NCBI GenBank assembly: GCA_964495885.1
Contig: CAZBWO010000012.1
Location: 1 to 64,000 of the forward strand
Source of the DNA: PALG01 sp964495885
GTDB taxonomy: Bacteria; Bacteroidota; Bacteroidia; Flavobacteriales; Flavobacteriaceae
Direction of reading: 5' to 3'
Length of the DNA stretch: 64,000 nucleotides
A program made the translations under genes and the position numbers. Positions 7,710 to 17,407 of this stretch are shown in pieces (the stretch's first letter is position 1; every line of letters begins with the position of its first letter). A model generated the notes under the pieces. That model was given only the letters and a program-made list of their open reading frames with translations. It was not told the DNA's origin and did not search any database.

Positions 7710-9623
7710 TTATTTGTTGAACACAGTTATTTTGTAATCAGCGGTAATATCATCGGCAGTAGTTAACTTCACCATGTATACACCATCGCTAAAATTATGT
7801 GTTGGAAATGAGAATCTATTCTCGGTACCTAGTCTGTGTTCTTCAAGTATCAGTTTTCCATTTAAATCAAAGATATAAAGATCTTTAATGTCATAACGTT
7901 CTGGATTTAGCACAAATAATTTTTGTTGTGCATTATTCTGATAGAAATCAACATTTTCTAACAGTTCCGCAAGCATTTCAGAATTTTTGTCGGTGGGGTA
8001 TCTTGCATCTTCATTAATTTCATTATCGTCTGATGTACTACCTCCTCTAAATGTAATAAAGAATCGGTTTTCGTAAACACCAGCAGGTAATATAAGTTCT
8101 GCTTGGTTTCCATTTCCAATTTCGGTGTAACGATTAAGTTCATTATCATACAACAGAACATTGTTATATGGTACATTGATTTCTTCAACAGCCTTCACTC
8201 TAAAATTCATTTGCTCTTCAAGCTTTATGGTGATAGGAACCATTTTGTTTGGGTTGTCAAATGGAATGGTTTGAATCACTAAATTTCTTTTGTCTTCACC
8301 ATTAGCTCCACCGCCAATTGTAAAATATGCATCTGTAGGAATATCAACAGTGTGCGTTGCATCTTTTAATCTATCATATCCATCGGTAGCATTATCATTA
8401 AATAGCAGAAGGTTGTCTCTAAAGTGAGAATTTTCACCAAAATAAGTATGTAGCCTTAATTGTGGTTTACTGTCTACCATAATTTGTGAAATAGACCCAC
8501 TAGAAGGCTCATTTAATTGTGAAGGAATAGTTGATCTAAAATCGGATAAATCAGCAGGAACACTCTCTTTTTTGTATACTCTATGAGCATTTTTAATTAC
8601 GATACTTCCAGCAGTATTCGCTACAATCATGAACCCTTGACCTACAGGAGCATTGAGTCTGGCAAAACTTGCGTAATTGTCACATTCGGTGCAATCGCCA
8701 GGATTAGTAGGGTTTATGGGATTTCCTGCGCTGTCATGATAATAAAATGCGGCTGCAGTGTATGAGCCAGGATCATTTTCGGTAGCCCCAGGAATCCAAG
8801 TAGCATAACCAGTTACATAGTCTGCATAAAAATGTGAATCTGTAGTTAAATCTTGATGCCAGAATTTAAATGAATCAATTTCAGTATTATCTCCATCATT
8901 GGCCACCCTCCATAAATTCAAAGCTGAAGGATATGGGTTTCCAGCAAGAGTAAAATTATAAACGATACCATCTCTATGTGCAACGCCAGTTTGGGTAGTA
9001 AGGGTCATATCACCATTATTGGGACGGCCTCTAAAATCATAACGTTGCGTATGATCTAAAGTGCCAGTACCTTTCATGATAAAGCCATAACCTGCATTGG
9101 CATTATTGGCTCCGTACATTCTAACCCAGTCTTGACTAGCCACGTCCCAAATATGCATCCAACGTTTGGAGACAGTCAATGGACTTTGAGTCCCATTGTA
9201 CCCGTAAGTAATAATTGCTGGGCTAGAGTTAGTTACGCTTAAGGAGTCGTTAAGCCTTTGGTGTTGAAAATATGTGTTTCCAGATCCTGTTGGAATACCA
9301 ACAGGGGAATTCCAAAACGTATAATTAAAGGAATCTCCATAAGACTCTTGATATACAGAAATAAATCCAGTTCCTGTGTTGGTTGATCCTGTTGGGTCTA
9401 CAGTGCTTCCCTGTATCAACTGGCCTTCATTACGAAGATAGATACTGGCTTCTGTAGTTGGATCATTTGTATTTGCTACAAGATTTACGTCTTGCTCTAC
9501 AAATAAAATTTGATCATTAACATACACATAAGAGTCTGTCGATGCTGCGGGGGAAACATACAACTGGGAATAACCACTTATGACAAAAAATAGCATACAT
9601 GCTGAAAGTAGTAGGTTTTTCAT
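7710..9623 (-). CDS. Large secreted protein with T9SS type A C-terminal sorting domain
   Basis: This 637-residue protein starts with a Sec signal peptide (MKNLLLSACMLFFVISGYSQ). It ends with a type A sorting domain of about 80 residues, DLYIFDLNGKLI ... FSDGVYMVKL ... KITVFNK, which directs export by the type IX system and attachment to the cell surface or release. The middle is Asn/Gly/Thr-rich and beta-like, with a HAHR-like VIKNAHRVYKK segment and a two-Cys GDCTECDNYA segment near residue 310; no enzymatic motif was recognised. Such proteins are usually adhesin-like or structural. No adjacent PorP/SprF-like partner is visible. Confidence 0.85.
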   Translation of the reverse strand: MKNLLLSACMLFFVISGYSQLYVSPAASTDSYVYVNDQILFVEQDVNLVANTNDPTTEASIYLRNEGQLIQGSTVDPTGSTNTGTGFISVYQESYGDSFNYTFWNSPVGIPTGSGNTYFQHQRLNDSLSVTNSSPAIITYGYNGTQSPLTVSKRWMHIWDVASQDWVRMYGANNANAGYGFIMKGTGTLDHTQRYDFRGRPNNGDMTLTTQTGVAHRDGIVYNFTLAGNPYPSALNLWRVANDGDNTEIDSFKFWHQDLTTDSHFYADYVTGYATWIPGATENDPGSYTAAAFYYHDSAGNPINPTNPGDCTECDNYASFARLNAPVGQGFMIVANTAGSIVIKNAHRVYKKESVPADLSDFRSTIPSQLNEPSSGSISQIMVDSKPQLRLHTYFGENSHFRDNLLLFNDNATDGYDRLKDATHTVDIPTDAYFTIGGGANGEDKRNLVIQTIPFDNPNKMVPITIKLEEQMNFRVKAVEEINVPYNNVLLYDNELNRYTEIGNGNQAELILPAGVYENRFFITFRGGSTSDDNEINEDARYPTDKNSEMLAELLENVDFYQNNAQQKLFVLNPERYDIKDLYIFDLNGKLILEEHRLGTENRFSFPTHNFSDGVYMVKLTTADDITADYKITVFNK

Positions 9624-9789
9624 ACTTTTTATGTTTTCAGATGCTTTAATTGGGGCTAAAGCAATCTAATTCAGATTGTAAAAATAAAAATAATTTTGAT
9701 TAATGCTAGTTTTTAAGTACGAAAATTCTTCAATTCTACATTAAATTTACATCAAATAGTTTCTATTTTTGTTCTTCAAATTAGTATTT

Positions 9790-10341
9790 ATGCCAATTTT
9801 CAAAAAAGGTGATAAAGTTTCACTTAAAGATGATGCGGTCTCTGGTGAGGTAATTTCTGTTGTCGAAGGCACATTATTGGTTCATACCGAAGAAGGTTTC
9901 GAAATACCTCTTTCTCCCGAAGAAGTAGTACTTATCCCTAATAATAGCCTAGTAGAAACCGCGATTCCTACGGTCAATGATTTGCAGCATAAAACTTCTC
10001 GCAAAAAAACAGTTTCGAAACGTAAAAAGCCTAAAGAGCGAAACCAGCCTGCAATGGAAGTTGATTTACATGTACATCAGTTGGTGAAAAAATCAAATCA
10101 CATGTCCCCGCATGAAATACTTACCCTTCAATTGGATACTGCAAAGCGTCAATTGGATTTTGCAATCATAAAAAAAATCCAAAAAGTGGTTTTTATACAT
10201 GGCGTTGGACAAGGAGTATTGCGTGCAGAGTTGGAATACCTTTTCCGAAGATATGAAAACCTAAATTTTTACGATGCCGACTTCGGGAAATATGGGCAAG
10301 GTGCCGTGGAAGTTTATATCTATCAAAACAAACAGCCCTAA
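9790..10341 (+). CDS. Stand-alone Smr domain protein
   Basis: The 183-residue product starts at the ATG at 9790; a TTG further upstream lies inside a TATTTTTG -7-like box (9764-9771) and is not a credible start. An N-terminal SH3/KOW-like beta domain (about 3-50, GDKVSL ... GEVISVVEG) and a Lys/Arg-rich linker lead to a C-terminal Smr domain. That domain has the DLHVHQL motif near residue 92 and the HGVGQGVLRAEL motif near 140. Smr domains in MutS2 and stand-alone proteins are nicking or RNA endonucleases. It ends with a 4-bp antisense stop overlap with the next gene. MutS2 in this window lacks this domain. Confidence 0.87.
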   Translation: MPIFKKGDKVSLKDDAVSGEVISVVEGTLLVHTEEGFEIPLSPEEVVLIPNNSLVETAIPTVNDLQHKTSRKKTVSKRKKPKERNQPAMEVDLHVHQLVKKSNHMSPHEILTLQLDTAKRQLDFAIIKKIQKVVFIHGVGQGVLRAELEYLFRRYENLNFYDADFGKYGQGAVEVYIYQNKQP

Positions 10342-11234
10342 TCTATAATAAATATTGGGGTCACTAGAATTGTACCTGTTAGGAAACTGGTGATTTCGCC
10401 CATGTTTAGGAATGAGCGGTTAATTTGTTCATCTCCATTGGTGAAAATGAAATCCTCTAGGAAAAGTTCCACATCCGTTGAAAAGTTATATTCATGTTCA
10501 CGAAATTCTTCAATAAGATTTTTTTTACTCACCTTGCCGTTTAAATAGTCTGCTCCAACCTCTGGATCGGTGATGTCATTTGTGGGGTCAAGATCTCCGT
10601 CTGCATCCTCATCACGTGTTAAAACTCCATCTCCATCATCATCGGGGTCTAAATAATCTGGTTTACCGTCCCCATCTGTATCTTTCGGATTGGTAGTTGG
10701 GTCATTATCCCCGTCGGCATTTTCAGTATCCAATTCCAAAATAGTAGGTACGTTATCCCCATCATCATCAAAATCAAAATAATCGGCCAGTCCGTCATCA
10801 TCGGTATCACCAGTCTCTTCCTGGTCTTCATCGAGTCCGTCATTATCTGTTAAGGTTGTAAATGTGTATAAAGTTGCAGAACCCGCTGTAGCAAGGTATT
10901 CTGAAATGACTTGAGGGGTAGTGGGGGGGATTTCATTGCAAAAATAGCTGTTATCCACAGGGTCACTGTATACTCTGTAATTAGCAAAGCTTCCACTACT
11001 ACTGAAATTAACCTGGGTGGTATCTGAACTTGTGAAAATAGCTTCGGAAACTTGCATCAATACAGAAATACTTTCGGTTCCGGCATCATTCAGCTTATAA
11101 AAGAGATAACTATTAGAGGCTCCACAAACCTGCAGGTTGGTTTCCGGAAATTCGAAACTTGTGGTGATTATTTCACCATCGTCACATCCCAAGAGAAAGG
11201 AAAGTACCGCTAAGGCGAGGATGCTTTTTTTCAT
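10338..11234 (-). CDS. Lipoprotein with Asp-rich calcium-binding (TSP3-like) repeats
   Basis: The 298-residue product begins MKKSILALAVLSFLLGC, a lipobox signal, at the ATG at 11234. Residues about 135-235 hold repeated D-x-D-x-D-G/D-x-x-D units (DTDDDGLADYFDFDDDGD, DTDGDGKPDYLDPDDDGDG). These resemble thrombospondin type-3 / EF-hand-like calcium-binding repeats, common in Bacteroidota surface proteins. The N- and C-terminal parts have no recognised family. It is probably exposed on the outer membrane. It is convergent with the Smr gene, overlapping by the 4-bp CTAA. Confidence 0.8.
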   Translation of the reverse strand: MKKSILALAVLSFLLGCDDGEIITTSFEFPETNLQVCGASNSYLFYKLNDAGTESISVLMQVSEAIFTSSDTTQVNFSSSGSFANYRVYSDPVDNSYFCNEIPPTTPQVISEYLATAGSATLYTFTTLTDNDGLDEDQEETGDTDDDGLADYFDFDDDGDNVPTILELDTENADGDNDPTTNPKDTDGDGKPDYLDPDDDGDGVLTRDEDADGDLDPTNDITDPEVGADYLNGKVSKKNLIEEFREHEYNFSTDVELFLEDFIFTNGDEQINRSFLNMGEITSFLTGTILVTPIFIID

Positions 11235-11330
11235 GCTGCATTTATTTTTTTGCAAAATAAACAATTCTACCACAAAGCCCCCTATGGTTTGCCATTTTAA
11301 ATTGTATTTTTGACATGGAATTGTGGAAAG

Positions 11331-12479
11331 ATGAAAAAAGTATATTTCGATAACGCAGCGACTACCATTTTGAGAAAAGAGGTCATTTATACCATGACCA
11401 ATGTTTTAAAAACAGAATATGGAAACCCCTCATCTACACACTCTTATGGAAGGTCATCAAAATCTTTAATTGAAACTTGTAGAAAAGATATCGCGAACTG
11501 GTTAAAGGTAGATGCTGCAGAAATTATCTTCACTTCTGGTGGGACGGAAGCAGACAACCTTATACTTCAGAGTGCCGTCTGTGACCTAAAAGTTGAGCGA
11601 ATCATTAGCAGTAGGATTGAGCACCATGCGGTGCTACATACTTTGGAAAAACTGCAAAGTACCTATGGTATTTCTGTGATATTTGTAGAAATTAACTCCC
11701 AAGGTGAGATAGATTTGGATCACCTGGAAGCGCTTTTGAAGGAAAGCAATGTAAAAACATTGGTCTCCCTCATGCATATCAACAATGAAATAGGAGCCAT
11801 ACTTCCTTTGGAAAAGGTGGCAACACTTTGTAAGCAACATAATGCGTTATTTCATAGTGATACCGTGCAATCTGTAGGGCACTTCCCATTGGATTTCTCA
11901 ACGATTCCTATTGATTTTGCCGTGGCTTCGGCTCATAAGTTTCATGGCCCCAAAGGTGTTGGCTTTGCTTTTATTCGAAAATCTTCCAGATTGCAACCGT
12001 TAATCATTGGTGGGGCACAGGAAAGGGGGCTGCGTGCTGGAACCGAAGCAGTCTACGCCATTGCCGGAATGACAGAAGCCTTAAAGTGGGCATACCAAAA
12101 TTTAGAAAAAGAACGGGAATATATTATCGGGCTTAAGAATTATTTCATAGATCAGCTTACCCAAAAGATTCCGTCTGTGATTTTCAATGGTGCTTCCCGT
12201 GACCCTGAAAAGACCACTTACAATATTCTTAATTTTCAATTGCCGTTGTCGCCTCAAAAGGCATTAATGCTGCTATTTCAGTTGGATTTGAAAGGAATTG
12301 CCTGTTCGCAGGGTAGTGCTTGCCAAAGTGGAAGCAATCAAGGGTCACACGTAATTGCAGCTTTGAATCCTACTTCAAATACGGATTACCCATCTTTGCG
12401 GTTTTCATTTTCCGTCTTTAATACGAAGGATGAAATAGATTATGCCATTGAGACTCTTCAGGAACTTGTTCAGTCCTAA
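11331..12479 (+). CDS. Cysteine desulfurase family protein (NifS/IscS-like)
   Basis: This 382-residue PLP enzyme removes sulfur from cysteine as a persulfide for Fe-S cluster, tRNA thiolation or cofactor synthesis. It begins MKKVYFDNAATT, the usual family start; the ORF extends upstream but that part overlaps a TATTTTTG promoter-like box at 11305-11312. The PLP lysine is K203 (SAHKFHGPKG), the cofactor contact H99 is in EHHAVLH, and the persulfide cysteine is C331 in GSACQSG. No iscU, sufE or mnmA neighbours are present, so the acceptor pathway is unknown. It ends with a 4-bp antisense overlap with the TonB receptor gene. Confidence 0.87.
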   Translation: MKKVYFDNAATTILRKEVIYTMTNVLKTEYGNPSSTHSYGRSSKSLIETCRKDIANWLKVDAAEIIFTSGGTEADNLILQSAVCDLKVERIISSRIEHHAVLHTLEKLQSTYGISVIFVEINSQGEIDLDHLEALLKESNVKTLVSLMHINNEIGAILPLEKVATLCKQHNALFHSDTVQSVGHFPLDFSTIPIDFAVASAHKFHGPKGVGFAFIRKSSRLQPLIIGGAQERGLRAGTEAVYAIAGMTEALKWAYQNLEKEREYIIGLKNYFIDQLTQKIPSVIFNGASRDPEKTTYNILNFQLPLSPQKALMLLFQLDLKGIACSQGSACQSGSNQGSHVIAALNPTSNTDYPSLRFSFSVFNTKDEIDYAIETLQELVQS

Positions 12480-14938
12480 AATTTAGCGGTAAGCCTAACA
12501 TTAAAGACCCTTGGTGTCAGGAAATTAGGAATGGAATACTGTACTTTGGTATACACATCCCTTACAAAGGTGTTAGTTATGGAGTTTCTCACATCAAAAA
12601 TATTGAAGATTTCTGCACCAATGGTAAGCTCTTTAAATGGTTTTAAAATCCCGCTATCCTTTAATTTCTTATCATGCACCAATACGTAGGACACCCCAAG
12701 ATCAGCCCGCTTGTAATCAGGAAGCCTTCTTTGGAAATCATAAGGATCTGCATAACTGGGGGATCCACCGGGAAGCCCTGTGTTATAAACTAGGTTTAGG
12801 TACATTTTCAAATCGGGGATGATTCGTACATAATCTTGAAACAACACCCCAAATTTCAATCGTTGATCGGTAGGTCTGAAAATATAGCCGCGGTCATCAA
12901 TATTCTCTTCGGTTTTTAAATAGCCAAAGCTCACCCAGCTTTCAGTTCCAGGTACAAATTCGCCAGCTAAGCGTAAATCCAATCCATAGGCATAAGCTAC
13001 AGCGTTGTTTCTCGCCCTGTATCTAATACGAACATTTTCAAGGGTATAAGGGTTTACATCTGTGAGGTTTTTATAATATAATTCAGAATTTAACGTAAAA
13101 GGCCTTCCCCAAAGGTCGAAACTATAATCATTACCCAATACGATATGTACAGACTGTTGTGCTTTCACTCCTGGTTGAACCGTTCCCGTAGAATCCCTTA
13201 ACTCACGATAGAAGGGAGGTTGGTGGTAAAACCCACCAGACAACCTGAAGAGCATGTCCATATCCCAATCTGGTTTTACTGAAATCTGTGCTCTCGGACT
13301 TATAACCGTTTGGGTGGTGCTTTCTATCCCTTCGCCGGAAACATTCCATGTTTGTGAACGTACACCAGCATTCAGCCAAACTTCATTAGAGCCCCATTCG
13401 GTTCTTCGGCTCCACTGGGCATAGCCGGAATACCTGCTAATCTGCACATCATTTGTTGCTCGAATAGAATTAAAAGGCACGATAGGGGAGTCGAATGCCG
13501 CGTAGGGTTGATTGTTTGCAAAATCCTGAATGGGAGGTCTAATGGAAAAACCAGCCGAATCAATAATTTCATATTCCTGTACACGGTCCCTAATATCTTC
13601 ACGAGTGTATTTAATTCCGTATTCAATATTGTTTTCGCCAAGACTTAGGTTCCCTTTATGCTGAAGGTTCATAATCAAGGCATCCAAGTCGTTTCGGGCA
13701 TGGGTGAGCTGACTTCCAATTCCTTCGGAAAACTCTACCTCTCCAAGACTCTCGTCCCCAATATTGGTGTTTACTTCTCCCAAACGATATTGCGCAAGGA
13801 TGTCAAAATACTCCTGTTCGGTAGTTTGATAAAGCGAAGCAATAAATTTTGCAGTGTAGTTTTTGGAGGCGACGTAGGTTCCTTTTAATGCTCCAAAATA
13901 GGTATTGTAACGGTCATCCTCCTGCCCTTCATAAAATACCAATAAGGCTCTTGGATCTGCCAAAGTCCCGAAATTGGTTTGCCGGGTGAGCGGCTCATAT
14001 TCATAGTCGTTCACAGAGATATTCCCAAGGAATCCTAATTCAAATTTGTTGCTGAATTTATAAGTAAGATACGTTTGTGCATCGGCAAAGCGTGGTCTGA
14101 AGTTGGTTTCGGTTTGCTTGGCATCTACAAACAAACTATTGTCGCGGTAGCGAAGCCCCATGATCCCGGAGAGTCTTCCGTTTTTCGATTTCCCGCCTAC
14201 GGCAACACTTGCTCCCAGAAGGCTTAAATCTGCGGAAGCTTCAAAACCAGTAGGTCTACGATAGGTAATATCCAAGACGGAAGAAAGTTTATCCCCATAC
14301 TTTGCTTGAAATCCACCCGCCGAAAAATCCACGCTTGAAGTAAGATCGCTGTTTACGAAACTTAACCCTTCCTGTTGACCACTCCTAATGAGAAAAGGAC
14401 GGTATACTTCAATTTCGTTAACATACACAAGGTTTTCATCATAGTTTCCACCCCGAACGGCGTATTGCGTACTTAATTCATTATTGTTGCTAACACCTGG
14501 CAAGGAAGTAAGCACATTTTCCACTCCTGCGTTTGCACCTATCATAACTCTTGCTATTTCAGGTGTAATCGAGGTAATTCCTTCAATACGTTTCCTACCT
14601 CGAACATCTATTTCAACAACATCTATTTGTTCAATACTAACGCTTAATTTAGGGTTGAACTCGAAATCTTCATTTGGAGCTAAATTAACTGTGAGTTGCG
14701 CATTTTTATAGCCAACATATGAATAGATAACCACAACATCTTGATTAGATGGTATTTCTAAGACATAGACACCATTTTCGTCAGTTTGGGTACCCGTTTC
14801 CGCTGCAATGACATTTGCGCCAAAGAGAGGCAAATCGTTTTCATCAAAAACAATCCCTTTAATAATGGCGTTTTGTGCGGTTAATACGCTAAAAAAAAGT
14901 CCGAATAGGAAGAGTAGCGGGAGTTTAAAAGTTTTCAA
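12476..14938 (-). CDS. TonB-dependent receptor with carboxypeptidase-like N-terminal domain
   Basis: This 820-residue outer-membrane receptor starts with a signal peptide (ending TAQN). It then has a carboxypeptidase-regulatory-like beta domain (about 24-105, GIVFDENDLPLFGANVIA), a plug domain (about 120-225, LTSLPGVSNNNELSTQYAVRGG) and a long 22-strand-type barrel to a C-terminal aromatic residue (LTAKF). The predicted role is TonB-energised uptake of a large or scarce ligand. There is no SusD neighbour, so it is not a classical SusCD pair, and the ligand is unknown. It lies 13 nt downstream of the M23 peptidase gene on the same strand. Confidence 0.92.
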   Translation of the reverse strand: MKTFKLPLLFLFGLFFSVLTAQNAIIKGIVFDENDLPLFGANVIAAETGTQTDENGVYVLEIPSNQDVVVIYSYVGYKNAQLTVNLAPNEDFEFNPKLSVSIEQIDVVEIDVRGRKRIEGITSITPEIARVMIGANAGVENVLTSLPGVSNNNELSTQYAVRGGNYDENLVYVNEIEVYRPFLIRSGQQEGLSFVNSDLTSSVDFSAGGFQAKYGDKLSSVLDITYRRPTGFEASADLSLLGASVAVGGKSKNGRLSGIMGLRYRDNSLFVDAKQTETNFRPRFADAQTYLTYKFSNKFELGFLGNISVNDYEYEPLTRQTNFGTLADPRALLVFYEGQEDDRYNTYFGALKGTYVASKNYTAKFIASLYQTTEQEYFDILAQYRLGEVNTNIGDESLGEVEFSEGIGSQLTHARNDLDALIMNLQHKGNLSLGENNIEYGIKYTREDIRDRVQEYEIIDSAGFSIRPPIQDFANNQPYAAFDSPIVPFNSIRATNDVQISRYSGYAQWSRRTEWGSNEVWLNAGVRSQTWNVSGEGIESTTQTVISPRAQISVKPDWDMDMLFRLSGGFYHQPPFYRELRDSTGTVQPGVKAQQSVHIVLGNDYSFDLWGRPFTLNSELYYKNLTDVNPYTLENVRIRYRARNNAVAYAYGLDLRLAGEFVPGTESWVSFGYLKTEENIDDRGYIFRPTDQRLKFGVLFQDYVRIIPDLKMYLNLVYNTGLPGGSPSYADPYDFQRRLPDYKRADLGVSYVLVHDKKLKDSGILKPFKELTIGAEIFNIFDVRNSITNTFVRDVYTKVQYSIPNFLTPRVFNVRLTAKF

Positions 14939-14951
14939 AAGCTAAGATTTA

Positions 14952-16640
14952 TCACTGTTTCCTGAAAAATGTTGCTTCAAATGTAGTACTATTTCCAACA
15001 TTATCTACAACAATGAGTTTTAAATTGTTTTCGGTATCTGTAACGATATAATCTGTAAAATCATATACCAACAAGTCTTTTTTATAATCGTATTCCGTAA
15101 GGATGTATTTTCCGTTAAGGGTAGCACGATAGGAACTAATGCCGCTTTCTTCATCTTCAATTTTTATGGTAAGGGTACGATTTTTACTTATCCATTTCCC
15201 ATCCGTAAAATTTACGGGGGTGACTTTAGGGGCAATGGTATCTGCAGCAATACAATACGTTCCAAAGGTTCTTGTACGTGCTGAAAGCTTTGTGCCATCT
15301 CGGTAAGTACGGGTATAATAGGGTTCGCCTTTGTAATTTAAACGTCCAATGTACAATTGGTTAAGATCCTTTGAATCATATTGCGAAGCATCTACACTAA
15401 TGGTAATGTTTCGGTGAATGGGGATGATATCTTCATGAAGTTTAAGGGTATCTCCCATGGCTTCAATTTGTAAATAGGTGTCTTCGTATAAACTTTCCGC
15501 AGGGAAATAGACACTGTACTTTCCTTTGGTAATGGAAGTTGCCCTGTCGGCGTAGATGTAGTCTTCGGTTTTTGTCAACTTTTTAGGCTCTATGATCGCC
15601 CCTTCCTTTCCTTCAATTGGAACGGTAATGGTGATTGTGTTGCCTTTAAAATCAGCTACTTCTATTGTATACACGGAAGAAAGTGCATCTTCCACCTGAA
15701 CATATCCTTCCTGGTCTTCATAGGTGAAAATACTAAGGGGATTATTTGTTTCCCTGAAAAGTTTTTGCACCCTGCTTTTATTGGTTTCCCAATAGCCGTA
15801 GTCAATATACCGATTGATATAGCGGGTTTCATCAAAGGAAAACTTTTTGAAGGACACCTCAAAACTTGGTTTTCCATTATAAGTGGTCTTTATTTGGTAG
15901 GTGCCATTTTTATTGGACGCCCCATTTTGTTGATCATAAGCCGAAACTCCAAATCCGATTTTCCCTAAGGCGGTTAATTGCTCTGTTTTGTAAGATCCAT
16001 CCTGTTGACGGATAAGCCTTAGTTTAATGGGATTTTGTGAAAAGTTTACATGTGCATCTTCGGAAACGGGATACGCAAAAACGCTGTTGATAAGTGGAAT
16101 CCTTGAGTCTGGGATGTCAATTCCAAACAGCATTGGGTTCATGGGGCGTGATGCGGCATCCCTAATTTCGAAATGCAGGTGAGGGCCTCCACTGCCACCA
16201 CTATTTCCGGAATAGGCAATGATATCCCCTTTTTTGACGGGAAGCACGGAACTTTCAGGGAATAGTTCTATTTCATAGCTTTCCTTTTTGTACTGCTGTT
16301 CCTTTACGTAGTTCTGAATAGAGCCGGCATAACTTTGAAGGTGAGCGTACACGGTGTTATACCCATTTGGATGCTGAATGTAAAGTGCTTTTCCATAGCC
16401 AAAGTGGGATACCTTGATACGCTTTACAAATCCGTCTGCTGGGGCGTATACGGGAAAACCTTCCTTTTGTTGTGTCTTAATGTCCAATCCACTGTGAAAA
16501 TGATTACTTCTAAGTTCCCCAAAACTTCCAGACAACAACATGGGGATGTCTAGGGGTTTTCCAAAATAGTCATCAGGAACCACTTCCTGTGAAACGAGTA
16601 AAGGGGAGTACAAGCAAAGGAACAAAAGGAGTTTCTTCAT
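14952..16640 (-). CDS. M23 family metallopeptidase (LytM-type)
   Basis: This 562-residue exported protein has a signal peptide ending near LVSQ and an N-terminal M23/LytM domain with all zinc ligands: H49 and D53 (HFHSGLD), then H154 and H156 (HLHF); H100 in YAHL is the catalytic second-sphere histidine. The remaining 400 residues are beta-rich and resemble Ig-like or chaperone-like domains without a known enzyme motif. Flavobacterial M23 proteins with this layout are likely peptidoglycan endopeptidases or envelope regulators. It is the first gene of a probable unit with the TonB receptor and is divergent from the zapA block. Confidence 0.88.
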   Translation of the reverse strand: MKKLLLFLCLYSPLLVSQEVVPDDYFGKPLDIPMLLSGSFGELRSNHFHSGLDIKTQQKEGFPVYAPADGFVKRIKVSHFGYGKALYIQHPNGYNTVYAHLQSYAGSIQNYVKEQQYKKESYEIELFPESSVLPVKKGDIIAYSGNSGGSGGPHLHFEIRDAASRPMNPMLFGIDIPDSRIPLINSVFAYPVSEDAHVNFSQNPIKLRLIRQQDGSYKTEQLTALGKIGFGVSAYDQQNGASNKNGTYQIKTTYNGKPSFEVSFKKFSFDETRYINRYIDYGYWETNKSRVQKLFRETNNPLSIFTYEDQEGYVQVEDALSSVYTIEVADFKGNTITITVPIEGKEGAIIEPKKLTKTEDYIYADRATSITKGKYSVYFPAESLYEDTYLQIEAMGDTLKLHEDIIPIHRNITISVDASQYDSKDLNQLYIGRLNYKGEPYYTRTYRDGTKLSARTRTFGTYCIAADTIAPKVTPVNFTDGKWISKNRTLTIKIEDEESGISSYRATLNGKYILTEYDYKKDLLVYDFTDYIVTDTENNLKLIVVDNVGNSTTFEATFFRKQ

Positions 16641-16728
16641 CTTTAGATATTTAGGCTATTAAAATAATGGGGGGTTACCGTTTTTATTGCACTCAGGTTT
16701 CAATAATACAAAAAAAATAGCGAAAGAG

Positions 16729-16759
16729 TTGGGTTATTAATTCCCGAATGTTAACTTTG
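16729..16759 (+). promoter_or_regulatory. Flavobacterial sigma-A type promoter for the zapA-rny block
   Basis: TTG (16729-16731), a 20-nt spacer and TAACTTTG (16752-16759) match the Bacteroidota consensus TTG-N17-23-TAnnTTTG exactly. The predicted transcription start is near 16766, about 20 nt before the ATG at 16787. Confidence 0.7.
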
Positions 16760-16786
16760 TGATAGAAGTATTGATTCGATCATTGA

Positions 16787-17077
16787 ATGGCTCAACTTTC
16801 CGAAATTGTTGAATCCTTGGAGCTTACGCTTAGGGCCCTGTTAAAAAAACATGAGTCCCTACAGCTTGAAAATAAAGAATTGGCCTCAAAAATGGCCAAG
16901 CTCAAGGAGCAGCATCAGCAAGCTGTTGGGGAAGCCCAACACTGGAAAGATAAATTTGAAGCCGCTCAAATGGCAAATGCAGTACTAGGCAGCGACCAAT
17001 TTAAACGAGAGACAAAACTCAAAATAAATGCTTTAGTTCGGGAAATTGACCAATGCATTGCACAGCTTTCCGAATAA
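16787..17077 (+). CDS. Small coiled-coil protein upstream of zapA (ZapB-like)
   Basis: This 96-residue protein is predicted to be almost entirely helical. Its heptad-rich region is about 5-65 (IVESLELTLRALLKKHESL, then QLENKELASKMAKLKEQ). A C-terminal ETKLKINALVREIDQCIAQL segment follows. It ends 12 nt before zapA and shares the promoter at 16729. Size, coiled coil and position suggest a ZapA-associated division factor comparable to ZapB, but this is inference; flavobacterial homologues are often mislabelled as a phenylalanyl-tRNA synthetase beta subunit, which nothing in the sequence supports. Confidence 0.75.
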   Translation: MAQLSEIVESLELTLRALLKKHESLQLENKELASKMAKLKEQHQQAVGEAQHWKDKFEAAQMANAVLGSDQFKRETKLKINALVREIDQCIAQLSE

Positions 17078-17089
17078 TATAAAAAACCA

Positions 17090-17380
17090 ATGTCGAACGC
17101 ACTAAAAATCAAACTTTCAATTGCAGATAGGGTATATCCTTTAACGATTGCACCTGCACAGGAAGAGGGCTTACGGAAAGCTGCAAAAAAGATTGAAGAG
17201 ATGATCAAGCGTTTTGAACAAAGTTATGCCGTAAGGGATAAACAGGACGTACTGGCAATGTGCGCCCTACAGTTTGCGGCTCAAGTTGAACAAAAAGACA
17301 TTGATGAAACCAATGATCATGAATGGGTAAAAGAAAAGCTTTCATCCCTTCAACAATTATTGGAGAATCATATAGCATAA
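17090..17380 (+). CDS. zapA: Cell division protein ZapA
   Basis: This 96-residue protein matches ZapA, which bundles FtsZ filaments at the division septum. It has the N-terminal beta-strand domain KIKLSIADRVYPLTIAP, the following EEGLRKAAKKIEEMI helix, and the conserved DKQDVLAMCALQFA segment leading into a C-terminal coiled coil. Length and layout are typical. It is second in the unit that begins at 16787 and is followed by a structured RNA and rny. Confidence 0.9.
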   Translation: MSNALKIKLSIADRVYPLTIAPAQEEGLRKAAKKIEEMIKRFEQSYAVRDKQDVLAMCALQFAAQVEQKDIDETNDHEWVKEKLSSLQQLLENHIA

Positions 17381-17407
17381 ACGTTCTTTAAAATACAAAA
17401 GGTTACT

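Noticed and set aside
9769..9789. TTG start upstream of the Smr gene
   Set aside because: The TTG lies inside a -7-like box and the ATG at 9790 gives the normal N-terminus.
16787..17077. Phenylalanyl-tRNA synthetase beta label
   Set aside because: The 96-residue coiled-coil protein has no synthetase motif; the label seems a database error.
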